Numbered from the stretch's first letter, positions 1-8,490 are shown. The stretch: 64,000 nt of DNA from Gammaproteobacteria bacterium (GCA_023266215.1 JAHFRQ010000002.1:1-64000); one strand, 5' to 3'. Notes: a model not told the origin generated them from the sequence alone. Program-made: numbers and translations.

Positions 1-395
1 ATCTATTTTTTTCATTTATAAAAAATAACAGATTTTAATAAAAAAGAAATACCGTAGTTTGTATTTTTATTGTTCTTTTTCTCGCGCCCACGCTGCCGCG
101 ATGGGCTTCGGTACTATTGGCACTGGTGAGCAATAAGTTAGAAGGCAGTTATTTTTTAAACGATAGTTGTAGAAAAAACTAGAAGATCAAGTCTTACAAT
201 AAGATTTTCTGGTTTTCTTTGATTATTTAAATAAATCTTCTTTTGAACCTATATTGATTTGTGCTGTCTGGCTACTTTAAAGCCACCCAACATTAAGCAC
301 GACAACAAATCAACAAATGCATATTTGTTGTCAATGTTTACAAAGACAGTATACGACAACAAATCAGCATTTGCACGTTTTATGTCAGGGATATC
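1..395. other. Intergenic, no gene recognised
   Basis: No convincing gene is seen on either strand. The stretch is very AT-rich apart from a short GC-richer patch near 85-130. The open frame crossing 259-594 on the plus strand runs into the phosphomannomutase coding region and has no family features. The only structure noted is the short repeat and hairpin at 299-366. Confidence 0.6.
299..366. repeat. Short direct repeat with internal hairpin
   Basis: The 14-mer ACGACAACAAATCA occurs at 299-312 and again at 353-366. Between them, ATTTGTTGTC at 323-332 is the reverse complement of GACAACAAAT at 301-310, so the first copy can form a 10-bp stem with a 12-nt loop. It lies just past the stop of the minus-strand phosphomannomutase gene. 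There is no U-tract on either side, so it is a poor intrinsic terminator. Its function is unknown. Confidence 0.5.
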
Positions 396-1790
396 TCAAA
401 ACGGCAGCTTTAAGCCTTTATCCAACTGCAATAATTGCCTGCGAAATAAAGTTTTGATTTTTTCAAGGTTATTTTGTGTATCTGCTTCAAAGCGCAAAAT
501 TAAATACGGTGAAGTATTGGATGGTCGAATTAAACCCCAGCCAAAATCCCATTCGACGCGCAGTCCATCGATCGTAATTTTTTTGGCATGTTGAAAATCA
601 GATTGCGCTAATAATCTTTGCATAAAATCGGCTTTTTGCTCTTCTGCCATCGGCAATTTTAATTCGGGTGTATTGACTGTTTTAGGTAGTGTATCGAAAA
701 TAGCTGAAACCGATTTTGTTTCGCGTGATAAAATTTCTAATAATCTTGCGCCAACATAAATACCATCATCAAAACCAAACCATTTATCTTTAAAGAAAAT
801 ATGACCGCTCATCTCGCCGGCGAGCGGCGCATTTTCCGCTATCATACGAGCCTTTAAAATCGAGTGACCTGTGCGAGACATGATCGGCACGCCCCCATTT
901 TCTAAAATAGCTTTGGGCAATAACACAGAACACTTCACATCAAAAACAATTTTTGCGCCAGGACAATTTTTCAATACATCTTTTGAATACAATAACATTT
1001 GTTGATCGGGCCAAATAATTTCGCCTTGATCAGTCACAATGCCTAAACGATCTGCATCGCCATCAAATGCCAAACCAATATCCGCTTTTTCTTTTTTAAC
1101 TACTTCAATAATAGATTTTAAATTCTCTGGAATCGTAGGATCCGGATGATGATTCGGAAAATGACCATCATAGTTGCAAAATAATTTAATGACTTCGCAG
1201 CCCAATTTTTCAAATACGATCGGCGCAATTTCACTCGCAGCGCCATTGCCTGCATCAATGACGACTTTCATTTTCTTACTTAAATGTAAATTTTTACAAA
1301 TCGCATTAATATAATCGGGAATAATATTTTGTGAACTTATTTTTCCAGTGCCGCTTAAAAATTCTTTTTGTTCGATTCTGTTGATTAAATTTTGAATGCC
1401 GTCTGAACTTAATGTGCTGCCATTTAATACAATTTTAAAGCCGTTATGATTAGCGGGATTATGGCTTGCCGTCACCATTACGCCTGTTTTGGTTTTTAAA
1501 AAGTGCGTTGCGAAATAAACGAGTGGTGTTGGACCCACGCCAATATCAATGATATTGCACCCCGTTTCAATGATGCCGGTGATTAATGCTTTTTTTAAAG
1601 CAGCGCCTGACAATCTTGCATCGCAAGCAACGGCAATATCTGTTTGCAACAGATTCAGCGCTTCGCTGCCAACCGCCAATCCAATTGCATACGCGACATT
1701 TTCATTGATATTAGTTTCAGAAACTTCACCGCGAATATCATAGGCACGAAAAGATTCTTTTGGTAATTGATCGGGAATAGTGTAATTCAT
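396..1790 (-). CDS. algC: Phosphomannomutase/phosphoglucomutase
   Basis: An alpha-D-phosphohexomutase of 464 residues, the usual length for the bacterial PMM/PGM (AlgC/ManB) group. It interconverts hexose-6-phosphates and hexose-1-phosphates for GDP-mannose and UDP-glucose sugars of LPS and exopolysaccharide. The phosphoserine loop TASHNP is at residues 107-112 (Ser109), the Mg-binding loop DGDADR at 243-248, the sugar loop GEMSGH at 325-330 and the phosphate-binding RPSNTSP at 422-428, so all four active-site loops are intact. The start codon abuts the dut stop (1790), indicating one operon. Whether mannose or glucose is the main substrate cannot be read from sequence; the symbol follows the Pseudomonas name. 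Confidence 0.9.
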   Translation of the reverse strand: MNYTIPDQLPKESFRAYDIRGEVSETNINENVAYAIGLAVGSEALNLLQTDIAVACDARLSGAALKKALITGIIETGCNIIDIGVGPTPLVYFATHFLKTKTGVMVTASHNPANHNGFKIVLNGSTLSSDGIQNLINRIEQKEFLSGTGKISSQNIIPDYINAICKNLHLSKKMKVVIDAGNGAASEIAPIVFEKLGCEVIKLFCNYDGHFPNHHPDPTIPENLKSIIEVVKKEKADIGLAFDGDADRLGIVTDQGEIIWPDQQMLLYSKDVLKNCPGAKIVFDVKCSVLLPKAILENGGVPIMSRTGHSILKARMIAENAPLAGEMSGHIFFKDKWFGFDDGIYVGARLLEILSRETKSVSAIFDTLPKTVNTPELKLPMAEEQKADFMQRLLAQSDFQHAKKITIDGLRVEWDFGWGLIRPSNTSPYLILRFEADTQNNLEKIKTLFRRQLLQLDKGLKLPF

Positions 1791-2248
1791 TATTGTTTTC
1801 CTGAGCTGCCAAAACCGCCTTCACCACGCTGTGACGTTTGAAATTCTGAGACGATCTGAAAACGCGCCTTTAAGACGGGCACAATGACCAATTGCGCAAT
1901 GCGTTCACCAGGCGTCACCGTATAAGCGATATTGCCACGATTCCAGCACGATACCATCAGTGGGCCCTGATAGTCCGAATCGATCAAGCCCACGAGATTT
2001 CCCAGCACAATGCCATGCTTATGACCCAAACCCGACCGCGGCAAAATAGTCGCTGCAAGGGTCGGATTATCGATATGGATGGCCAAACCTGTGTTAATCA
2101 ACACGGTTTCACCTGGATTGATCACGAGTGGCGCATCAATGCAAGCACGCAAATCAAGCCCTGCAGAACCCGGTGTGGCATATTCTGGCAACGCAATCGT
2201 ATCGCCCAAACGTGCATCTAGGATTTTTAATTGGATATCGTGGAACAT
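1790..2248 (-). CDS. dut: dUTP diphosphatase (dUTPase)
   Basis: A trimeric dUTPase of 152 residues that hydrolyses dUTP to dUMP and PPi, keeping uracil out of DNA and feeding dTMP synthesis. All five family motifs are present: AGLDLRA at 29-35, PRSGLG at 70-75, GLIDSDYQG at 87-95, PGERIAQLV at 113-121 and the Gly-rich P-loop-like [10 protein letters not shown] at 141-150. An AAGGAG ribosome binding site lies just before the ATG. It is the first gene of a two-gene unit with the phosphohexomutase and diverges from rpmB. Confidence 0.96.
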   Translation of the reverse strand: MFHDIQLKILDARLGDTIALPEYATPGSAGLDLRACIDAPLVINPGETVLINTGLAIHIDNPTLAATILPRSGLGHKHGIVLGNLVGLIDSDYQGPLMVSCWNRGNIAYTVTPGERIAQLVIVPVLKARFQIVSEFQTSQRGEGGFGSSGKQ

Positions 2249-2279
2249 AGCAAAACTCCTTGTGGTTTAGGCCTGCCAA

Positions 2280-2308
2280 ATTGTAGCGAATCTATTGCAT
2301 CAAACCAA
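2280..2308 (-). promoter_or_regulatory. Promoter for dut operon
   Basis: Read on the minus strand, TTGGTT (2303-2308) is followed after 17 bases by TACAAT (2280-2285), a sigma-70-like arrangement 30 bases ahead of the dut start. It overlaps the divergent rpmB promoter on the other strand. Sequence match only. Confidence 0.45.
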
Positions 2309-2323
2309 CAGTTCTGATATAAA
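2295..2323 (+). promoter_or_regulatory. Promoter for rpmB-rpmG
   Basis: TTGCAT (2295-2300), a 17-base spacer and TATAAA (2318-2323) form a good sigma-70 promoter about 40 bases before the rpmB start. The -35 region is shared with the divergent dut promoter. Confidence 0.6.
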
Positions 2324-2361
2324 TTCGTCTCTAAAAAAAAGATGTGCTTAGGAGCAATCAA

Positions 2362-2589
2362 ATGTCTAAAGTCTGTGCAGTTACCAAAAGACGCCCCCAA
2401 TCGGGAAACAAGGTGTCACACGCGAAAAACAAGTCAAAGCGTCGTTTTTTGCCCAATTTACACAAGCGCCGCCTTTGGGTGCCTAGCGAAGGTCGTTTTG
2501 TCACATTGAATGTGTCAGCACGCGGACTTCGTACAATCGATAAATTAGGCATTGAAGCGGTTCTTGAAGAAACTCAACAGGATAATTAA
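2362..2589 (+). CDS. rpmB: 50S ribosomal protein bL28
   Basis: Ribosomal protein bL28, 75 residues, starting [12 protein letters not shown]. The start at 2362 is chosen over an upstream in-frame GTG (2344) because AGGAG at about 2350-2354 is correctly spaced and the encoded N-terminus matches the family. It is followed after 2 bases by rpmG, the usual bL28-bL33 pairing. Confidence 0.96.
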   Translation: MSKVCAVTKRRPQSGNKVSHAKNKSKRRFLPNLHKRRLWVPSEGRFVTLNVSARGLRTIDKLGIEAVLEETQQDN

Positions 2590-2591
2590 TC

Positions 2592-2804
2592 ATGGCAAAA
2601 GCAGGCCCACGCGAAAAAATTCAATTAAGATCCACTGGCAAAAATGCCAAGGGCAAATCGACTGGTTACTTCAAAACAACTATGTCGAACAAACGCAACA
2701 CTGAAAAATTGGAACGCATGAAATTTGATCCACGCGCATTTAATCCAGAAACCAAAAAATGCGGCATGGTTGTTAAATTTGTTCAAAAGAAAATTGCGAA
2801 GTAA
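2592..2804 (+). CDS. rpmG: 50S ribosomal protein bL33
   Basis: Ribosomal protein bL33, 70 residues, recognised by MAKAGPREKIQLRSTGKN and TMSNKRNTEKLERMKFDPR. It is longer than the common ~55-residue form, mainly through extra residues after the first strand (KNAKGKSTG) and a longer C-terminus. It has no CxxC zinc pairs, so it is the zinc-independent type. A strong intrinsic terminator follows directly. Confidence 0.93.
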   Translation: MAKAGPREKIQLRSTGKNAKGKSTGYFKTTMSNKRNTEKLERMKFDPRAFNPETKKCGMVVKFVQKKIAK

Positions 2805-2814
2805 ATAAACGCAC

Positions 2815-2839
2815 ACCCATGCTTCTGCATGGGTTTTTC

Positions 2840-2840
<1 letters not shown>
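2815..2840 (+). terminator. Intrinsic terminator after rpmG
   Basis: ACCCATGC (2815-2822), a TTCT loop and GCATGGGT (2827-2834) form a perfect 8-bp stem followed by a T-run. It ends the rpmBG transcript against the convergent ferredoxin gene, whose stop codon is at 2840. Confidence 0.85.
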
Positions 2841-3088
<248 letters not shown>

Positions 3089-3096
3089 TTACTATA

Positions 3097-3564
3097 TTAT
3101 TTTACTATCACACATGCTGGGACAAATTGAGAGACATCACCGTGTAAACTAATAATTTCGCGCACCATGGTTGATGAAACATAAATAGTCTCATCAGAGG
3201 CTGGCAAAAAAACAGTCTCTATTTTTTTATTGTCAGACAATCGTTTATTCATGCTCGCAATCGCTAATTCATAATTTACATCGTCAGTGGTGCGAATGCC
3301 ACGAACAATATAATTTGCATTAAATGATTTTGCAAAATCAACTAACAAGCCCGTTAATTTTTCAACGCGGATATGAGGATATTGCTTTAAGCTTTCAACG
3401 CAAAATCCCATTCTTTTTTCAATAGAAAATAATGTTTTCTTACGCTCGCTTTCAGCCACCGCAACAATGATCTCATCAAATAAATTGGCTGCACGGATAA
3501 TAATATCGACGTGTCCGTTGGTAATGGGATCAAATGTGCCGGGGTAAATCGCTATTTTTTTCAT
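3097..3564 (-). CDS. coaD: Phosphopantetheine adenylyltransferase
   Basis: CoaD, 155 residues, transfers AMP from ATP to 4'-phosphopantetheine, the penultimate step to coenzyme A. The nucleotidyltransferase motif TFDPITNGH is at residues 10-18 and the C-terminal SSTMVRE motif is present. The start at 3564 is preferred over 3573 because its ATG overlaps the folK stop as ATGA, a typical coupled junction, and the protein then begins MKKIAIYPGTFDP like its homologues. Confidence 0.96.
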   Translation of the reverse strand: MKKIAIYPGTFDPITNGHVDIIIRAANLFDEIIVAVAESERKKTLFSIEKRMGFCVESLKQYPHIRVEKLTGLLVDFAKSFNANYIVRGIRTTDDVNYELAIASMNKRLSDNKKIETVFLPASDETIYVSSTMVREIISLHGDVSQFVPACVIVK

Positions 3565-4028
3565 GCAATGCACTCAACTTGTTTTAATAAATCCTGCACC
3601 TGCTCACCACTGGGCAAAGCCAGCTTAGGTGCAATTTCTGCTAGAGGATATAACACAAAAGCCCTCTTTTTTAAACCGGCGTGCGGAATCGTTAACCGAT
3701 CGCTTTCAATCATTAAATCACCATAAAGCAAAATATCGCAATCTATTATTCGAGGGCCCCATCGCTCAATGTGCACGCGTCCCATGATATTTTCGATAGA
3801 TTTCAAGGCTTTAAGTAAAGCTAATGCGGTTAAATTAGTTTTAATAGATATTACTTGATTAATAAAATCAGGTTGATTTAACACACCCATTGGTTTGGTT
3901 TCATACAAGCTTGAAATCGTCATCACGCGTGTTTTAGGCAAGCAATTAATGTGCTTTAAAGCCAACTGAACTTGTTTTTTGGGGTTGCTTAAATTGCTCC
4001 CCAGACCAATATAAGCGGTTACGCACAT
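3561..4028 (-). CDS. folK: 6-hydroxymethyl-7,8-dihydropterin pyrophosphokinase
   Basis: HPPK, 155 residues, transfers pyrophosphate from ATP to hydroxymethyl-dihydropterin in folate synthesis. The N-terminal YIGLGSNLSNP and the signature RWGPRIIDCDILLYG are intact, including the two Mg-binding Asp residues. It overlaps the pcnB end by 10 bases and coaD by 4 bases, so the three genes are translationally coupled. pcnB-folK adjacency is widespread in gammaproteobacteria. Confidence 0.95.
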   Translation of the reverse strand: MCVTAYIGLGSNLSNPKKQVQLALKHINCLPKTRVMTISSLYETKPMGVLNQPDFINQVISIKTNLTALALLKALKSIENIMGRVHIERWGPRIIDCDILLYGDLMIESDRLTIPHAGLKKRAFVLYPLAEIAPKLALPSGEQVQDLLKQVECIA

Positions 4029-5296
4029 AATTTTTCAATCATCTCATTTTGTGCGGAAGGCGTTGCCAATTGAAAACTATGCCACCAATTAAATTGATCA
4101 GGTGATGTTTCGCCAGCTTTTGCGCGCAACTCCATAAAATCGACCGCGGCGCGAAAATATCGATGTTGTGAAATAGTCCTGATTCGACCGGGACGTTGCG
4201 CTTCCAAATAAAATTGCAATATCCAGATATCGCGAATAATAAATTGTAATCGTTTGGGAATCATGATTACTTTGGTTTGCGCTGCAATCACATCATCAAT
4301 CATAATGTGCAGGCGAGAATAAAATTTTGATTTTTTATTTTTCATTTTAATTAATTCAGATGACAACACGGGCCACAATAATACCGCTAATAAAAAAGCA
4401 GGGTTCACACTTAAACCTGCCATGAATCTTTCATCGGTTGCCTTCAGGGCCAATTCAATTAACGTTTCATTTATTTTATTTTTATGCGCGGTCATCACAT
4501 AGGAAACGCTGGGAAATAATACACATAAGTAATTATACTCCAGTAATTTTTGATATGTCGCCCAAGCAGACCCATCAAAAAATAATTTTAATATTTCATC
4601 AAATAGCCGTGAAGCAGGCACATGTTGCAATAAATGAGGCAATTGGATTAAAGCCGCTTCCGTATTTTTTTCAAGGGTAAAATTTAATTTTGCTGCAAAG
4701 CGCAATGCGCGCAACAATCGAACAGGATCTTCATGGTATCGCTGCGTGGGATCGCCGATCATTCGAATTAATTTCGCCTTAATATCAGGCATGCCATTCG
4801 TATAATCAACCACGCCAAAATCATTAATATTGTAGTAAAGCGCGTTCACGGTAAAATCGCGTCGCCATGCGTCTTCTTCGATTGTGCCAAAAGTGTTATC
4901 TGATTTTATCATTTTAGTGTCGGGACGAGATGACTCAGCTGCGTTGGCGCGAAAAGTAGAAACTTCAATAATTTCATCCGGAAAAAACACATGAACCAAT
5001 CTAAATCGTCTGCCAATAATACGGCTGTTACGAAAGCATTGTCGAATTTTTTCAGGATGCGCGTTGGTTGCAATATCAAAATCTTTTGGTAATCGACCAA
5101 TTAAAATATCCCGCACGCCACCACCCACTAAAAAAGCGTCATACCCTTCGTCTTTTAAACGATACAATACTTTCAATGCATTGGCGCTAATCGCATTGCG
5201 CGAAATAGGGTGATCCGCACGTGGAATGACAACTCCTGTTGAAGGTGTGGCGCTTTTGGCTTTACGGCGCATCCACCCAGTAAGGCGATTTGACAA
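4019..5296 (-). CDS. pcnB: Poly(A) polymerase I
   Basis: A class II nucleotidyltransferase of 425 residues. LVGGGVRD (56-63) and DFDIAT (72-77) carry the Gly-Gly and the metal-binding Asp pair, and RRDFTVNALYY follows near 144-154. The N-terminal Arg/Lys/Pro-rich stretch before the head domain and the C-terminal basic helical part match PcnB rather than CCA-adding enzyme, and the neighbour folK supports this. It adds A-tails to RNA 3' ends and so promotes decay. It is the first gene of its operon. Confidence 0.9.
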   Translation of the reverse strand: MSNRLTGWMRRKAKSATPSTGVVIPRADHPISRNAISANALKVLYRLKDEGYDAFLVGGGVRDILIGRLPKDFDIATNAHPEKIRQCFRNSRIIGRRFRLVHVFFPDEIIEVSTFRANAAESSRPDTKMIKSDNTFGTIEEDAWRRDFTVNALYYNINDFGVVDYTNGMPDIKAKLIRMIGDPTQRYHEDPVRLLRALRFAAKLNFTLEKNTEAALIQLPHLLQHVPASRLFDEILKLFFDGSAWATYQKLLEYNYLCVLFPSVSYVMTAHKNKINETLIELALKATDERFMAGLSVNPAFLLAVLLWPVLSSELIKMKNKKSKFYSRLHIMIDDVIAAQTKVIMIPKRLQFIIRDIWILQFYLEAQRPGRIRTISQHRYFRAAVDFMELRAKAGETSPDQFNWWHSFQLATPSAQNEMIEKLCA

Positions 5297-5350
5297 TGGA
5301 TAATCTCTTTAGAATTTTAATTTGCAGCAGTCTATCATATTTTTAACCAA

Positions 5351-5809
5351 TCAGGGCACGCTAGATGCCGCTGGCATTCCATAAGTTTTTAAAAATTTTA
5401 CGCAGGTACCCGCCCCTTCAAAAGGCTTCCACTTAAAGCTGATGGCGCACTGGCCAGACAGGCAATCCACCCTATTGCTGGTGCTAAATGGCTTGATATC
5501 AAATATGTAATTATCGGCAATCAGGCGAAAAATCACTTTTTGACCCGATTGAATAACTGTAAAGGCGCTCCCTGCGGGGCGACCCTGCCAAGTCGAATTG
5601 GTTGGCAACCCCATTATAAACAAGCAATTGGGCTGTACATTCGTCACAGTCAATGTGCCCGCACTCAGATTCACTGTGCAGTTTTTTGATGCCAATATCT
5701 GAAAAGACTGGGTGCAATCACCTGACACTGTCGCTGTCGCTGTGGCAGCAGCAGCAATTGCAAAACGCGGTAATAATCCTAGCAATACAATAATCGCACA
5801 ATATCTCAT
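5351..5809 (-). CDS. Exported cysteine-rich hypothetical protein
   Basis: No family recognised. The 152-residue protein has a clear signal peptide (short basic N-terminus, hydrophobic run IIVLLGLLPRF, AIA-A cleavage near residue 19-20), so it is periplasmic or secreted. The mature part has six cysteines (32, 44, 62, 116, 121, 136), which suggests three disulfides, and is otherwise rich in beta-prone Thr/Val/Ser segments. It stands alone between pcnB and the divergent arginase gene. A small disulfide-stabilised beta domain is likely; no function can be assigned. Confidence 0.65.
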   Translation of the reverse strand: MRYCAIIVLLGLLPRFAIAAAATATATVSGDCTQSFQILASKNCTVNLSAGTLTVTNVQPNCLFIMGLPTNSTWQGRPAGSAFTVIQSGQKVIFRLIADNYIFDIKPFSTSNRVDCLSGQCAISFKWKPFEGAGTCVKFLKTYGMPAASSVP

Positions 5810-5890
5810 CGAAATACCCTCCTTGGTAAAGCTTAATAATACTCTATCATGCTTTATGCAAATCGCTATAAAAGCTGCTAAGATTCGCCC

Positions 5891-6754
5891 ATGAAAATTA
5901 ATATTAATTCTTACAGTTACGGCAATGCCGCGGCAGATGCTAATTGCGCAAAAGGTCCTGTTGTGTTAAAAAAAGCGCTTGAAAAAGCGGGTTTTTCAAA
6001 TCTCAATTGGCAGCTTGACTTAAAAGCATCTCGCGACACGCATCAAAAAGCAGCTTTAAATGACGTAGCAAGCTTATGCGAACAATTAGCCAAATCGACT
6101 CAGCAATCTATTTTAAATAAACATTTTTTTATTACATTGGGTGGCGATCATAGCTGTGCAATCGGCACATGGAGCGGCGCAATGTCGGCTATTTCACATC
6201 AAGGTGATTTGGGATTAATCTGGATTGATGCGCACATGGATGCGCACACGGTCAAAACATCCTTGACACAAAATATTCATGGCATGCCGCTTTCTGCTTT
6301 ATTGGGTGATGGCGAAGAAAAATTAACGCATATATTATCTGATTATCCAAAAATAAAGCCTGAAAACTTAGTTTTAATTGGCATCCGCAGTTTTGAAATT
6401 GAAGAAGAAATGCTGCTTAAAAAATTGGGTGTCAAAATTTTTTATATGTCGGATATTTTTAGAATGGGTTTAGAAAAAGTAATTACTGAAGCAATCAATA
6501 TCGTGACTAAAAATACAGTGAATTTTGGCGTTAGCCTAGATATCGATGCGCTTGATCCCATCGATGCACCCGGCACCGGCACCACTGAAAAAAATGGCAT
6601 TCGCGCGCAAGATTTTTTAAATTGTTTTCATCTAATTTCTGATAATCCAAAATTAATCGGGCTAGAAATCGCAGAATTTAATCCCATCAAAGATAAAAAT
6701 AACATGACGGCAGATATTATTGTGGAGCTAGTTAAGAATATCGGTGAGCTGTAA
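5891..6754 (+). CDS. Arginase/agmatinase-family hydrolase
   Basis: A ureohydrolase of 287 residues. The binuclear Mn2+ site is complete: GGDHS (84-88), DAHMDAHT (113-120) and SLDIDALDP (215-223), with the late GLEIAEFNP segment. Length and fold match arginase (L-arginine to ornithine plus urea), but agmatinase or formiminoglutamase activity cannot be excluded from motifs alone. It stands alone, divergent from the exported Cys-rich protein, with no arginine-catabolic neighbour. In an intracellular bacterium it could lower arginine or supply ornithine, but that is speculation. Confidence 0.82.
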   Translation: MKININSYSYGNAAADANCAKGPVVLKKALEKAGFSNLNWQLDLKASRDTHQKAALNDVASLCEQLAKSTQQSILNKHFFITLGGDHSCAIGTWSGAMSAISHQGDLGLIWIDAHMDAHTVKTSLTQNIHGMPLSALLGDGEEKLTHILSDYPKIKPENLVLIGIRSFEIEEEMLLKKLGVKIFYMSDIFRMGLEKVITEAINIVTKNTVNFGVSLDIDALDPIDAPGTGTTEKNGIRAQDFLNCFHLISDNPKLIGLEIAEFNPIKDKNNMTADIIVELVKNIGEL

Positions 6755-7161
6755 TTTATGCAGCCCTCGATAAATCCAGCAGCCGGTAAAGCTGTCCAAT
6801 TAAATAAAACGGTATTGAAATAAGCTTGTATTGCACCGTTTTACTTAAGTGATTTTTGACATCAACACTGGCTGGTCTTCATAAAACCGGCTCGTTTGAA
6901 AAATTCATGGGTCATCATAAATTGAAAGGAAACTTCTCGCAGATTTTTTAAACGAACCATAAAACCAACGCAGTTTCGGATTAAGTCAGAAAACAGGGGG
7001 GTTGTTTTCATAGGCAACACATGAAAAGAGACGGTTGTTTTTATGAAAAGCAAGGTAACCACGTAAGAATTCAGCTAGCTACAAAGACATTTGGGAGCCA
7101 CGCATGAAGCACAACGAAGTTGTGCTTCATGCGTGGATTCTTTTTTACTCGCCTGAGGGCC
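6755..7161. other. Gene-poor gap with two hairpins
   Basis: A 407-base stretch without a convincing gene. The minus-strand frame at 6862-7062 has no recognisable features. A 9-bp inverted repeat (TAAAACGGT at 6805-6813 with ACCGTTTTA at 6835-6843) may end the arginase transcript weakly, and a far stronger hairpin sits at 7098-7136. The stretch could be decayed sequence or contain a small RNA. Confidence 0.4.
7098..7148 (+). terminator. Strong intrinsic terminator or sRNA 3' end
   Basis: A perfect 18-bp stem (7098-7115 with 7119-7136) and a GAA loop are followed on the plus strand by ATTCTTTTTT. On the minus strand no T-run follows, so it works for plus-strand transcripts only. It lies about 345 bases past the arginase stop, unusually far for that gene's terminator. 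Confidence 0.75.
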
Positions 7162-7464
7162 TCACTTCATTTGATTTTTTATCTTTTCATACACGCGAGC
7201 TATTAAAATTTTGTTGCTGCAATAATAAATATTTATTGCCGCAGCAACAGCCCATACTATGGCCATGGTATTACCCACAGAAAAAATAAAATGATACTCT
7301 TGCTTAAAATATGAAAGTACAATCATAACGAAAGCCAGTAAAAGCATTACTCTTGAAAAAACAATCTTGAAGCGCAATTTCTCAATTAATTGCGCTATTT
7401 CAGAAGGCGCATCAAGCGCTACAAGAAATTTATCTTCCGTGCTTTTTTCACTAAAAATATTCAT
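7162..7464 (-). CDS. Small two-helix membrane protein
   Basis: No family recognised. The 100-residue protein (ATG at 7464, with AAAGG eight bases upstream; the longer frame would begin with TTG) has a polar N-terminus, two hydrophobic helices (about FSRVMLLLAFVMIVLSYF and SVGNTMAIVWAVAAAINIYY) and a basic C-terminus. The predicted topology is an inner-membrane hairpin with both ends in the cytoplasm. It is isolated, between the terminator hairpin and the divergent regulator/nucleotidyltransferase pair. Confidence 0.55.
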   Translation of the reverse strand: MNIFSEKSTEDKFLVALDAPSEIAQLIEKLRFKIVFSRVMLLLAFVMIVLSYFKQEYHFIFSVGNTMAIVWAVAAAINIYYCSNKILIARVYEKIKNQMK

Positions 7465-7592
7465 GGCACATACCTTTTGCAACAGAGCCAGTTTATCTTA
7501 TCAAAGCCAAATTTTACGGTATATTTTAAAAAAAATAAAGGGTATTATTTTGTACGTGATGTACACCTACTAGCAGAAAGTAGCGAGCATTC

Positions 7593-7635
7593 TTGACAAT
7601 AATAATTCCGTATTCTAGAATCTAGAATACGGAAT
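7593..7635 (+). promoter_or_regulatory. Promoter with palindromic operator
   Basis: TTGACA (7593-7598), 17 bases and TAGAAT (7616-7621) form a near-consensus promoter. A perfect 15-bp inverted repeat with a 1-base centre (7605-7619 and 7621-7635) covers the -10 box and start region. Binding there would block RNA polymerase, so the first gene product, at 7655, is the natural candidate autorepressor (inference). Confidence 0.8.
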
Positions 7636-7654
7636 ATTTAATAGGTTAATAAGC

Positions 7655-8182
7655 ATGTCTATTAAGCCACAAGACATCGTTGTATTATGTAAATTGCTTG
7701 CAAAAGGGGGCTCTAAAGACTGGTCTCAAAATAGCATTGCGGTTGATTTGTTCTTGAGCCCATCCCAAATCAATAGTGCTTTCAGACGCCTTGTACTAGC
7801 TGGGCTTATTACGCCGTATCATGTGAAATCAAAACCAGAGCCAATTTTACAAGCCTGCGAAGAATTTTTTATTTGCGGCTTAAAGTATATTTTTCCAGCA
7901 ACGCTGGGAGAAGTTGCGCGTGGTATTCCAACAAGCTATGCTACGCATCTTAAAAAAGAAATACATATCGGCAATGATCCAGTTCCTGTATGGCCATACG
8001 CTGAAGGGAAAAAACGTGGCGTCGCATTAAAGCCGTTGTATCATACAGTTCCTAAATCAGTAGACTGGCATCCTGACCCGCTATTTTATGAATTACTTGG
8101 GTTGCTGGACGCAATCCGATCAGGGCGTGCGCGCGAGAAAAAAATGGCAGCAAATAAAATATCATCTATATTAAAGAGCTAA
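7655..8182 (+). CDS. Putative winged-helix regulator/antitoxin
   Basis: A 175-residue soluble protein. The N-terminal ~60 residues look like a winged helix (IVVLCKLLAKG, then SQNSIAVDLFLSPSQINSAF as a recognition-helix region, then LVLAGLI). The rest, with GLKYIFPATLGEVARG and WHPDPLFYELLGLLDAIRSG, is known to me only as a conserved partner of AbiEii-like nucleotidyltransferases. It is preceded by a promoter embedded in a palindrome and followed after 2 bases by such a nucleotidyltransferase. Role proposed: autorepressor and possible antitoxin of a type IV-like pair. The fold assignment is moderately sure, the function weak. Confidence 0.6.
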   Translation: MSIKPQDIVVLCKLLAKGGSKDWSQNSIAVDLFLSPSQINSAFRRLVLAGLITPYHVKSKPEPILQACEEFFICGLKYIFPATLGEVARGIPTSYATHLKKEIHIGNDPVPVWPYAEGKKRGVALKPLYHTVPKSVDWHPDPLFYELLGLLDAIRSGRAREKKMAANKISSILKS

Positions 8183-8184
8183 GT

Positions 8185-8490
8185 ATGCGTAGATATTCTC
8201 ACGAAAAAAATAAGAAATTATTGCACGCTGTTGCCGAAAAACTGCAAGAAATTTGCAATGAAATTGTTTTTGTCGGTGGATCGGTTATTGGGTTTTTAAT
8301 TACTGATTTATTAGCCCCAGATGTTAGACCAACTGTTGACGTAGACTGCATTATTAATATTGTCACGCACTCAGATTATTACAAGCTATCTAAAAAACTA
8401 CGGGAAAAGGGGTTAAAAGAAATAATTTCCGGAAGCGATCCTATTTGTCGATGGAATTGCGATGGAATGGAAAAAATTACATTGCTTTAA
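8185..8490 (+). pseudogene. Truncated AbiEii-like nucleotidyltransferase
   Basis: A 101-residue nucleotidyltransferase head: VFVGGSVIGFLITD gives the Gly-Gly-Ser motif and TVDVDCII the catalytic Asp pair. Full-length relatives continue well beyond this point with the third catalytic Asp and a helical C-terminus. Here the similarity stops right after DPICRW, a few unrelated residues follow and the frame ends, only 26 bases before the convergent marC stop. The C-terminus has probably been lost by deletion or frameshift, leaving the toxin inactive. The regulator gene in front of it is intact. Confidence 0.6.

Noticed and set aside
259-594. Plus-strand 111-residue frame
   Set aside because: It runs antisense into the phosphomannomutase gene and shows no family features.
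6862-7062. Minus-strand 66-residue frame in the arginase downstream gap
   Set aside because: No ribosome binding site, no recognisable domain, and composition like the surrounding non-coding DNA.
7605-7635. Perfect palindrome as an intrinsic terminator
   Set aside because: It overlaps a near-consensus promoter and has a 1-base centre and no T-run; an operator fits better.
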